Assembly: GCA_017430155.1 (NCBI GenBank)
Contig: JAFRNO010000187.1
Coordinates: forward strand, 1 to 7,543
DNA from: Kiritimatiellia bacterium
Lineage (GTDB): Bacteria > Verrucomicrobiota > Kiritimatiellia > RFP12 > UBA1067
Direction of reading: 5' to 3'
DNA length: 7,543 bases
In this document: one piece after another, positions 1 to 6,096 of the stretch
How the letters are laid out: every line of letters starts with the position of its first letter
Position numbering within the stretch: the stretch's first letter is position 1
Program-made: the position numbers and the translations under genes
Notes under the pieces: model-generated
Seen by the model: the letters and a program-made list of their open reading frames with translations, nothing else
The model's database searches: none
Told to the model about the DNA's origin: nothing

Positions 1-842
1 ACGCAGCTGAGGAACTCGTACGTCTTCGCCCAGTCGCCGGGGTCCGGATACCACTCGTGGAGCGGTTCCCGCGTCGCGTTCCTGAAGAAGTTGGGGCACT
101 CCCCGTCGGCGCGGTCCCAGTCGGGCAGCATCTCGGCGGCGAAGTCGAGGTAGGTACGGTTTCCCGTCTCCTCGTAGAGCATGACGAGCGGCTTGAGGAT
201 CGACATCGAGGGAAGGCCGTGCATCGTGAGCGTGCCGGTGTCGTGGAGCTTCAGGTTGCGGCGGTGCAGCATGTTGATCAGCTGCTTCATCTGGCGCTCG
301 ACGGAGTCGAGGATCTCCTTGTCGCCCGTCGCCTTGTACGCCATCAGCATGCCCCACATCGCGTACTTGCGGTTCCAGATGTTCCAGACGGGATACCAGC
401 CGTAGGTCTTCCGCGTCTGCTCGGGATCGACGATCGAGACGAGCTCCTTGTCCTTGTAGCTGCCGAGGTAGCCGTCGGGGTCCTGCGTGGCCATCAGGCG
501 GTGGCATTCCTCCTGCACGAACTTCGTGAACGCCGGGTCGGCGAGGTAGTCGGCCACGCGCGCGGCGGAGAGCATCTGCTTGCCCCAGAACTCGCCGCGC
601 CAGACGCCGCCGTGCCCCTTGCAGTCGTCGTCGCGGTCGACGAACGCGCGCCGCGCCTCGGCGAACACGTTCAGCTTCGCGAAGTCGCTCGTCAGCCGCG
701 CGCGGATGAGGTCGTTCATCTTCACCGCGGGCACGCCCTTGAGGCGCACGTCCCGCAGCCGCGGGGTCTTCATGGCGTCTTCAGCGCCAAACATCAGGAA
801 GGCCGCGCAGACGGCCACCACCAGCAGAATCTTTTTTTTCAT
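1..842 (-). CDS. Secreted GH127-like glycosidase (beta-L-arabinofuranosidase-type), N-terminal part, runs off left edge
   Basis: The frame is open from an ATG at 842 to the window edge, giving 280 residues without a stop. Residues 1-20 (MKKKILLVVAVCAAFLMFGA) are a basic start and hydrophobic core, a typical Sec signal peptide with no clear lipobox. The mature part looks like the alpha/alpha-barrel of GH127/DUF1680 enzymes: GEFWGKQMLSAA at about 83-94, a Q-DPDGYLGSY stretch at 120-129, a Trp/Tyr-rich segment at 147-163, and MHGLPSMSILKPLVMLYEETGN at about 207-228. The family removes arabinofuranosyl or related residues from plant or algal glycans. The zinc-site cysteines and catalytic cysteine lie in the missing C-terminal part, so activity cannot be judged. 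The start lacks a Shine-Dalgarno sequence. An in-frame ATG at 860 would add MWYTVR before the signal peptide and is less likely. The gene begins 53 bases after ispG and may have its own promoter. Family call is by recognition of the N-terminal half only. Confidence 0.72.
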   Translation of the reverse strand, partial: MKKKILLVVAVCAAFLMFGAEDAMKTPRLRDVRLKGVPAVKMNDLIRARLTSDFAKLNVFAEARRAFVDRDDDCKGHGGVWRGEFWGKQMLSAARVADYLADPAFTKFVQEECHRLMATQDPDGYLGSYKDKELVSIVDPEQTRKTYGWYPVWNIWNRKYAMWGMLMAYKATGDKEILDSVERQMKQLINMLHRRNLKLHDTGTLTMHGLPSMSILKPLVMLYEETGNRTYLDFAAEMLPDWDRADGECPNFFRNATREPLHEWYPDPGDWAKTYEFLSC

Positions 843-857
843 GCGCACAGTATACCA
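842..857 (-). promoter_or_regulatory. Putative extended -10 promoter giving a leaderless glycosidase mRNA
   Basis: On the minus strand, TATACT (849-854) is preceded by TG plus one base (TGGTATACT, 849-857), which matches the extended -10 element of housekeeping sigma promoters. Counting the usual spacing of about 7 bases places the transcription start at 842, the A of the glycosidase ATG. No purine-rich ribosome site lies upstream of that ATG. No good -35 hexamer is present; the -35 position falls inside the heptamer array. Promoter function is inferred from sequence alone. Confidence 0.45.
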
Positions 858-859
858 CA

Positions 860-894
860 TTGTTCGTGGTTCGTGGTTCGCGGTTCGTGGTTCG
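860..894. repeat. Five tandem heptamers (TGGTTCG on + strand)
   Basis: Five consecutive 7-base units run without interruption: TTGTTCG (860-866), TGGTTCG (867-873), TGGTTCG (874-880), CGGTTCG (881-887) and TGGTTCG (888-894). The array ends exactly at the ispG stop codon (895-897), and its other end touches the putative promoter of the glycosidase gene. Together they fill nearly all of the intergenic gap. There are no CRISPR-like spacers. The form resembles the short tandemly repeated heptanucleotides (STRR) known in cyanobacteria, though the sequence differs. Function is unknown. Confidence 0.9.
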
Positions 895-1932
895 TTAACA
901 CTGGATCGCCGAAAGGACGGCGGCGACGGCTTCGGCGGGAGGAACCTTGCGCACGGGCTGGCCGTGCACGTAGAGCAGGAACTCGCCGTTCCCGCCGCAG
1001 AGCGCGACGTCGGCGTCCTTCGCCTCGCCCGGGCCGTTCACGGCACAGCCCATCACGGCCACGTGCGGCAAGGAGATGTTTGCATGCGCCCGCTGATAGC
1101 GTTCCAGTGCGGCCTCCACCTCTTCGGCCACGCGGCGCACGTCCACGCGCGTGCGTCCGCATGTGGGGCAGCTCGTCACGGATGGACCCGGCGCGCGAAG
1201 GCCCAGCGCGCGGAGGATCTCCAGACCCACCTTCACCTCACGCTCCGGCTCGTCGGTGAGCGACACGCGGATCGTGTCGCCGATGCCTTCGGAGAGCAGG
1301 ATGCCGAGCGCCACCGAAGAGCGTACCGTGCCCGGCAGGAACGTCCCCGCCTCCGTCACGCCGAGATGGAGCGGACAGTCCGTCCGTTCCGCCAATTCGC
1401 GGTAGGCCGCCACCGTGCGCGGCACGTCGCTCGCCTTCACGGAAATCGCGATGTCGCGGAAACCCTCGTCCTCCAACAACTTCACGTGCTTGAGGGCGGA
1501 TGAAACGAGCGTCTCGCCCTTTTCCAGGCTGCCGCCGTTCACGCCCACGCGGATCGGCACGCCCTTCGCCTGGGCCGCGCGCGCCACGGCACGGACGTTC
1601 TCCGCGCCGCCGATGTTGCCGGGGTTGAGGCGCAGGGCGTCCGCGCCCGCCTCAATGGCCGCAAGCGCACACCGGTAGTCGAAATGGATATCCGCCACGA
1701 GCGGCACGGGGGAGGTCTTGCGCACCTCGCCGAGGACGCGCGCGGCGTCGAGATCCGGCACCGTCAATCGCACGAGGTCCGCGCCCGCCTCGGCGCACCG
1801 CGCGATTTGGGCGGCGAGCGCCGCCGCGTCATGCGGGTCGGCGGTGGCCATCGTCTGCACCGAAACCGGCGCGCCGCCGCCGAGCGGCAGGCCCCCGATG
1901 CGCAGTGCGCGCGTCTGGGCACGCGTGAACAC
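895..1932 (-). CDS. ispG: 4-hydroxy-3-methylbut-2-en-1-yl diphosphate synthase (IspG/GcpE)
   Basis: This cytoplasmic 4Fe-4S enzyme converts methylerythritol cyclodiphosphate (MEcPP) to HMBPP, the penultimate step of the MEP isoprenoid pathway. At 345 residues it is the usual length of the short bacterial form, with no plant-type insert. The TIM-barrel motifs are present: SVQTM (24-28), LVRLTVPD (53-60), LVADIHFDYR (78-87), RLNPGNIG (101-108) and LGVTEAG (190-196). The cluster ligands are all visible: C255 and C258 in SCPTCGR, C296 in GCAVNGPGE, and E303 as the expected fourth ligand. The start is GTG (1930-1932), chosen because it sits 9 bases after AGGAG and gives the normal N-terminus. The gene begins 3 bases after the rseP stop, so it is almost certainly cotranscribed and coupled with rseP. 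The stop abuts the heptamer array. Identification is firm. Confidence 0.97.
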   Translation of the reverse strand: MFTRAQTRALRIGGLPLGGGAPVSVQTMATADPHDAAALAAQIARCAEAGADLVRLTVPDLDAARVLGEVRKTSPVPLVADIHFDYRCALAAIEAGADALRLNPGNIGGAENVRAVARAAQAKGVPIRVGVNGGSLEKGETLVSSALKHVKLLEDEGFRDIAISVKASDVPRTVAAYRELAERTDCPLHLGVTEAGTFLPGTVRSSVALGILLSEGIGDTIRVSLTDEPEREVKVGLEILRALGLRAPGPSVTSCPTCGRTRVDVRRVAEEVEAALERYQRAHANISLPHVAVMGCAVNGPGEAKDADVALCGGNGEFLLYVHGQPVRKVPPAEAVAAVLSAIQC

Positions 1933-1935
1933 GGA

Positions 1936-3198
1936 TTATTTCTCCTGCGGCGCGTCCGGAGGCCGCGCCCTACCGGCGGGATCTTGAGGTGCACCAAGTT
2001 CGAAGGCCGGCTTGAAATTCTCGAGCCGTTTCAGCCGTTTCTCTTCCAGCAGGACCTTCTTCTCCAGCTCTTCCCTCGCCTTGTGCATGCGGCGGCTACG
2101 CGTCACGTCGCGCCACACGAGCGTGACCATCAGCGCGAGGAAGAGGCACATGAAGACCATCGAGAGATTGTCCACGATCTTGCGCGGCACGGGGCGGCGG
2201 AAGATGAGCGCGATAAGGGAGAAGAGGATGAGTCCGCCGTCCAGAACGGGAATCGGCAGAAGGTTCAGCACGGCCAGGTTGACGTTGAGGAACCGCAGGA
2301 ACCCGATCGCATCCCAGCGGTCGTGCCGCACCTGGCGGTAGAGGCCCTCGGCGATCATCACGGGGCCGCCGAGGCTTCTCGCGGTGGAGCCGGCCTCTTT
2401 TGGCGTGACGAGCGCCTTCAAGACGCGCGCCATCGAGCCCGCGTCCCACGCGAGCTGGCGGAGCGGGTTGCGGTCCGGCATCCAGGGGGCGTAGCTGCGG
2501 GTGCCCGTGGTGGAAAGCGCGCTGATGAGATAGCGGTCCGGCATGTCCTTGTCGCGCTGCGGCGTAATGGTGAGGACCACGTTCGTGCCGCCGCGCTCGA
2601 CGACGAACTCCGCCGGGCGCTCGGCCACGATTTGGACCTCCGTCATCAAGACCGTCCACGTGTTCACGGCATGGCCGTTCACGGACAGCACGCGGTCGCC
2701 GACCTTGAGTCCGGCCTTTGCGGCCGGTCCGTCGTCGACAAGGCCGCCGATCTCGGCGGAAAGGACGCCGAAATGCGCGCCCGGCGCGGCGGAGAGGACG
2801 AGGGCGAGCACGACGGCCAGCACCATGTTGCCGAACGGTCCCGCGAACGCCACGACGATCTTCTTCCAATTCGCCATCGGCACGACGGGTTCGGCGTCCG
2901 CTTCTTCGGCGTCCGCGCCGTCCTCGCCTTCGGCCTGCGACCCCTGCACGCCCGCCGTGCCGGCGGGATCGAGCTGCGGAAGGGCCACATACCCGCCGAA
3001 CGGGATGATGGAGATGCGGTACTCCACGCCCTTCCACTTCTTCTTCCAGAGCGCCGGGCCGAAGCCGATCGAGAACGTGTCCACCCGGAATCCCAACAGC
3101 TTCGCGGCGAGGAAATGCCCGAATTCGTGGATGAAGATCGCGAACGAAAACAGGAGGATGCAGGCGAGAATCGCCAGCACGGTAATCAGGAATTCCAT
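1936..3198 (-). CDS. rseP: RseP/RasP-type site-2 zinc metalloprotease (M50)
   Basis: This integral-membrane protease cuts transmembrane segments of anti-sigma factors and remnant signal peptides during envelope stress signalling. In its 420 residues, the first membrane helix (about 3-30) carries the zinc-binding HEFGH (24-28, with E25 catalytic). The GGYV membrane-associated hairpin is at 68-71. A second helix (about 113-137) begins with the AGPFGN motif. One PDZ domain spans about 145-215 (PAAKAGLKVGDRVLSVNG). NLLPIPVLDGG (312-322) supplies the third zinc ligand, D320. The last helix is about 345-363, followed by a highly charged, probably coiled-coil tail (365-395) and a Pro-rich end. A strongly acidic insert (about 87-105) sits between the GGYV hairpin and the second helix. 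The ATG overlaps the end of dxr by 13 bases, so translation is probably coupled. No sigma or anti-sigma gene is in view, so its substrate is unknown. Confidence 0.95.
   Translation of the reverse strand: MEFLITVLAILACILLFSFAIFIHEFGHFLAAKLLGFRVDTFSIGFGPALWKKKWKGVEYRISIIPFGGYVALPQLDPAGTAGVQGSQAEGEDGADAEEADAEPVVPMANWKKIVVAFAGPFGNMVLAVVLALVLSAAPGAHFGVLSAEIGGLVDDGPAAKAGLKVGDRVLSVNGHAVNTWTVLMTEVQIVAERPAEFVVERGGTNVVLTITPQRDKDMPDRYLISALSTTGTRSYAPWMPDRNPLRQLAWDAGSMARVLKALVTPKEAGSTARSLGGPVMIAEGLYRQVRHDRWDAIGFLRFLNVNLAVLNLLPIPVLDGGLILFSLIALIFRRPVPRKIVDNLSMVFMCLFLALMVTLVWRDVTRSRRMHKAREELEKKVLLEEKRLKRLENFKPAFELGAPQDPAGRARPPDAPQEK
1942..1946 (-). promoter_or_regulatory. Ribosome binding site of ispG inside rseP
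   Basis: AGGAG on the minus strand lies within the last sense codons of rseP (CAG GAG AAA TAA) and 9 bases before the ispG GTG. It decides the non-ATG start and implies that ribosomes finishing rseP can reinitiate on ispG. Confidence 0.75.
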
Positions 3199-4262
3199 TT
3201 TTCTGCCAACTTTCTTCCGGCCGCGTCGGCGGCGAGGATGTTTTCAAGCGAGTCGCACGGCAGGTCCGGCGCGGCGTCCACCGCGTCCGCGACGAGCCGC
3301 GGGATGTCCGTGTACGAAATCGAGCCTGCAAGGAAGCGGGTGACCGCCACCTCGTCCGCCGCCGAAAGCGCGGCGGCGCGCGTGCCGCCCGCCTCCGCCG
3401 CCGCGCGGACAAGGCGCAGGCAGGGGAACCGGTCTTCGTCCGGCGCGCGGAACGTGAGCGCGCCGAGCCGGACGAGGTCGAGCGGCGCGCGGTCGGCCGG
3501 CAGGCGGTCCGGCCAGGAAAGCGCGTACTGGATCGGCACGCGCATGTCGGGCGGCGAGAGCTGCGCAAGCGTGGCGCCGTCCGCGAAGGTGACGAGCGAA
3601 TGGACGACCGACTCGGGATGCACCACCACGTCGATGCGGTCCATGGGCACGTCGAAGAGCCACCGCGCCTCGAGCATCTCGAAACCCTTGTTCATCATCG
3701 TCGACGAGTCCACGGTCACCTTCGGCCCCATGTTCCAGCGCGGATGGCGGAGCGCCTGCGCGGGCGTGACGGCGGAGAGGTCTGCCGGCGCGTCGAGGAA
3801 CGGTCCGCCGCTCGCCGTGAGGACGAGACGCTCGACGGGTGCGCGTCCGGGAGACTGGAGACACTGGAAGATCGCGCTGTGCTCGCTGTCCACGGGCAGG
3901 ATGCGCACGCCCTTCTCCCGCGCGCGCGCCGTGACCAGGGCACCGGCGGCCACGAGAACCTCCTTCGTGGCGAGGGCGACGGACATCCCCTTCTCGATCG
4001 CCGCCAGCGCCGGGGCGAGGCCGGAAAGGCCCACGGTCGCCACGAGCGCGACGTCGGCGTCGTTCTCCTCGACGGCGCGCAGGGCGGCGTCCTCCCCCAC
4101 GTACGCGCGCGCGCCGAACGCGCGTGAGAGAGATTCGGCGGCGGCGCGGTTCGACCGCGCCGCCAGCGCCACCACCTTGAATTCCCCAGGATGGGCGCGC
4201 ACGACGTCGCACGCGCCCGTCCCGATGGATCCGGTGGCACCGAGGAGGATGATCCGCTTCAA
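3186..4262 (-). CDS. dxr: 1-deoxy-D-xylulose 5-phosphate reductoisomerase (IspC/Dxr)
   Basis: This NADPH- and divalent-metal-dependent cytoplasmic enzyme converts DXP to 2-C-methyl-D-erythritol 4-phosphate, the first committed MEP pathway step and the fosmidomycin target. The NADPH loop GATGSIG is at 8-14. Metal ligands D125 and E127 are in VDSEHSA, with E195 in MMNKGFE. The substrate-binding blocks ASGGPF (150-155), RHPRWNMGPK (172-181) and VHPESVVHS (214-222) are intact. The usual LANKE motif reads LATKE (97-101), keeping K100 but replacing the Asn. At 358 residues the protein is shorter than typical 380-400-residue enzymes; the N-terminus aligns normally, so the loss is internal or C-terminal. 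The start is TTG (4260-4262), 5 bases after GAGG that overlaps the upstream stop codon. It follows the isomerase-like gene by 7 bases and overlaps rseP. Identification is firm. Confidence 0.96.
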   Translation of the reverse strand: MKRIILLGATGSIGTGACDVVRAHPGEFKVVALAARSNRAAAESLSRAFGARAYVGEDAALRAVEENDADVALVATVGLSGLAPALAAIEKGMSVALATKEVLVAAGALVTARAREKGVRILPVDSEHSAIFQCLQSPGRAPVERLVLTASGGPFLDAPADLSAVTPAQALRHPRWNMGPKVTVDSSTMMNKGFEMLEARWLFDVPMDRIDVVVHPESVVHSLVTFADGATLAQLSPPDMRVPIQYALSWPDRLPADRAPLDLVRLGALTFRAPDEDRFPCLRLVRAAAEAGGTRAAALSAADEVAVTRFLAGSISYTDIPRLVADAVDAAPDLPCDSLENILAADAAGRKLAEKWNS

Positions 4263-4267
4263 CGGCG

Positions 4268-4271
4268 CCTC
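4268..4271 (-). promoter_or_regulatory. Ribosome binding site of dxr overlapping the upstream stop codon
   Basis: GAGG on the minus strand overlaps the TGA stop of the upstream gene (TGAGG, 4268-4272) and precedes TTG by 5 bases. It supports the TTG start, which puts the nucleotide-binding GATGSIG motif at the usual distance from the N-terminus. It also suggests translational coupling. Confidence 0.7.
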
Positions 4272-5172
4272 AGCCCTCGACGGCCTTGATGAGGCCCTTG
4301 AAGTAGCCGATGGACTCCGCGACGCCCGCGAGGTTGTCCTTGAAGTCGCGCTCGTACTCGAGCGAGCAGCAGCCCGTGTAGTTCACCTCGACGAGCGCCT
4401 TGACGATCTCCCACATGTCCATGTCGCCGCGCGGCATCGGAACGGCGATGTTCTTCTTCGGGTCGAACTTCACGTTCTTGATGTGCATGTCGTAGATGCG
4501 GCTGCCGTACTTGCGGATGGAGTCCGCGGGGTTCTGCCCGGCGCGGAAGTCGTGGCCGATGTCGAGGCAGAGGCCCATGCGCGCGTCGAGGTCCTTCACC
4601 ATGTTGAAGGCGCTCTCGCCGGTCGGGAAGCAGTAGGGGATGTCCGGGCCGTGGTTGTGGATGGCGATGCGCATGTCGTACTCCTTGCAGAGCCCCGCGA
4701 GGTACTCGCAGCGGGCGCGGCTGTGGAAGCGCACCTTCTTCTTCTTGCCGCCGACCTCCATCTCCTTCTCCTCGGTCGGCACCGCCACGACCGTCTTCAC
4801 GCCGATCGCGGCCGCGTAGTCGAACGCCTTCTTGGCCTCTTCGTTCGAGGCCATGTAGATCGGGCCCACGCCGTAGCCGGTCACGCCGTGGTCCGCGCAC
4901 TTCTTCTTGAACTCGGCGATCTGCGCGGGCGTGGAGTCGAACGGCAGGTGGAAGTTCTTGATGCAGAGGTAGTGCACGTCGAGCCGCTCGAGGAAGGCGA
5001 GCGTCTCGTCGATGCTGAACTTGTTGTAGGTGTAGCCGGCGACGCCGAGCTTGAACGGCACCTTGCCTTTCTTGCAGCAGCCTGCGGAGGCGCACTTGGC
5101 GCCCGTGGTCTGGCAGCCGGCCGCGAGCATCGCAAGCGCGCCCAGGCCGAGGAATGAACGGCGGTCCATCAT
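4270..5172 (-). CDS. Tat-exported lipoprotein, sugar phosphate isomerase/epimerase-like TIM barrel
   Basis: The protein has 300 residues. The N-terminus carries a twin-arginine motif (DRRSFLG, 3-9), a short hydrophobic stretch and a lipobox (LAAGC, 16-20), so it is predicted to be exported folded and lipidated at C20. The adjacent linker is Cys-rich (C20, C27, C32, C33). From residue 40 the protein matches the AP-endonuclease-2/xylose isomerase-like TIM-barrel family. Candidate metal ligands are H172 and H174 (IHNHGPD), D204 and H207 (LCLDIGHD), H230 (DMHIKN) and E272 (SLEYE). Family members isomerise, epimerise or otherwise act on sugars and keto-sugars; the substrate here is unknown. The first of two adjacent ATG codons is 9 bases after AAGGAG (5182-5187). 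The gene lies 16 bases after lsrF and 7 bases before dxr, so it is probably in one transcript with both, although export would separate it from their cytoplasmic chemistry. Confidence 0.85.
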   Translation of the reverse strand: MMDRRSFLGLGALAMLAAGCQTTGAKCASAGCCKKGKVPFKLGVAGYTYNKFSIDETLAFLERLDVHYLCIKNFHLPFDSTPAQIAEFKKKCADHGVTGYGVGPIYMASNEEAKKAFDYAAAIGVKTVVAVPTEEKEMEVGGKKKKVRFHSRARCEYLAGLCKEYDMRIAIHNHGPDIPYCFPTGESAFNMVKDLDARMGLCLDIGHDFRAGQNPADSIRKYGSRIYDMHIKNVKFDPKKNIAVPMPRGDMDMWEIVKALVEVNYTGCCSLEYERDFKDNLAGVAESIGYFKGLIKAVEG

Positions 5173-5188
5173 GGTGTTTTTCTCCTTA

Positions 5189-6061
5189 TTACTTTTCGTC
5201 GTTGTAGAGTTGGAAGGCGTCCTGCGCGCTGAGGCCCTGGTGGACGACGGCGGAGATCGCCTTCATCATCGCCAGCGGCTTCGCGCTCTGGAACACGTTG
5301 CGGCCCATGTCCACGCCGGCGGCGCCGGCCTGGATGGCCTTGTAGGCGAGCTCGAGGGCCTTGTCCTCGGGCAGCTTCTTGCCGCCCGCGATCACGATCG
5401 GCACCGGGCACTGCGCAACGACCTTCTCGAAGCCCTCCTCCGTGTAGTAGGTCTTCACGAACGAGGCGCCGTTCTCCGCGCAGACGCGCGTCGCGAGGCC
5501 GAAGTAGCGCGCGTCGCGCGCCATGTCCTTGCCCACGGCCGTCACGCCGAGCACGGGGATGCCGTACTTCGCGCCCATGTCCACCGTGTGCACGAGGTTG
5601 TGCGTGGTGATCTGCTCGCTCGCCTTGTCGCCGCACGCGACCATCACGGCCATCGCGCTCACGTTGAGGCGGATCACGTCCTCCACGTCGTACACGCGGT
5701 TGAGGTTGAGCTCCGTGAGGATCGTGGTGCCGCCGTCCGTGCGCAGGCACACGGGCTTCGAGGTCGTGGGCGGCACGACGCTCCGCAGCACGCCGCGCGT
5801 GCACATGAGGCAGTCGGCGTACTCGACGAGCGGGTTGATCGTGAGGTCGATGCGCTCGAGGCCGCTCGTCGGCCCCATGATGAAGCCGTGGTCGAACGCG
5901 AGCATCACGGTGTGCCCGGTCTTCGGGTTGAAGATGCGCGAGAGGCGGTTCTTCACGCCCCAGCCCTGGTTCTCGTTGCCTTTGAGGAAGAACGCCTCGT
6001 TCTTCTGCGGCGTTCCGATGCCGTAGGCGGCGGCGTCCTTGAATCCATCCATATCAGCCAT
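5189..6061 (-). CDS. lsrF: LsrF-like thiolase/aldolase (3-hydroxy-5-phosphonooxypentane-2,4-dione thiolase family)
   Basis: At 290 residues it aligns almost without gaps to E. coli LsrF (about 291) as I recall that sequence. Shared blocks include SRIFNPKTG (41-49), MLAFDHG (53-59), GLERID (67-72), LMCTRG (85-90), RSVVPP (93-98), VGKDM (176-180), IAGGKKLPE (224-232) and GVDMGRN (249-255). The Schiff-base lysine expected at position 203 is present in VKTYY. In E. coli, LsrF acts last in AI-2 breakdown, transferring an acetyl group from the phosphorylated dione to CoA and releasing DHAP. The start ATG lies 6 bases after AGGAG (6068-6072). No lsr transporter, lsrK, lsrR or lsrG is visible, and the upstream neighbour is dhaL, so a role in another DHAP-yielding sugar pathway is equally possible. 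The family is firm and the physiological substrate is not. Confidence 0.88.
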   Translation of the reverse strand: MADMDGFKDAAAYGIGTPQKNEAFFLKGNENQGWGVKNRLSRIFNPKTGHTVMLAFDHGFIMGPTSGLERIDLTINPLVEYADCLMCTRGVLRSVVPPTTSKPVCLRTDGGTTILTELNLNRVYDVEDVIRLNVSAMAVMVACGDKASEQITTHNLVHTVDMGAKYGIPVLGVTAVGKDMARDARYFGLATRVCAENGASFVKTYYTEEGFEKVVAQCPVPIVIAGGKKLPEDKALELAYKAIQAGAAGVDMGRNVFQSAKPLAMMKAISAVVHQGLSAQDAFQLYNDEK

Positions 6062-6096
6062 TGTTGACTCCTGTTTGTTTTAAAACCGTTTGGCAG

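Noticed and set aside
842..860. ATG at 858-860 as the start of the glycosidase gene
   Set aside because: It would put MWYTVR before a normal basic signal-peptide start, overlap the last heptamer, and also lacks a ribosome site. It remains possible if transcription comes from ispG.
860..894. CRISPR array
   Set aside because: Units are 7 bases with no spacers, and no cas genes are present.
839..1162. Minus-strand frame ending in a peptide derived from the heptamer array
   Set aside because: It is an out-of-frame reading of ispG continuing through the tandem repeat; the repetitive tail is an artefact of the array.
57..1259. A 400-codon open frame on the + strand
   Set aside because: It runs antisense to the GH127-like gene and ispG and crosses the heptamer array. 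The product has no family resemblance and changes composition at the array.
1684..5157. A 1157-codon open frame on the + strand
   Set aside because: It lies antisense to ispG, rseP, dxr and the isomerase-like gene, all with clear catalytic motifs. Its translation is low-complexity (rich in Arg, His, Ala and Glu) with no recognisable domain, as expected opposite GC-rich genes.
5189..6061. Evidence for AI-2 quorum signalling
   Set aside because: Only the LsrF-family gene is present. No transporter, LsrK, LsrR, LsrG or LuxS gene is visible, so the family name alone does not support the pathway.
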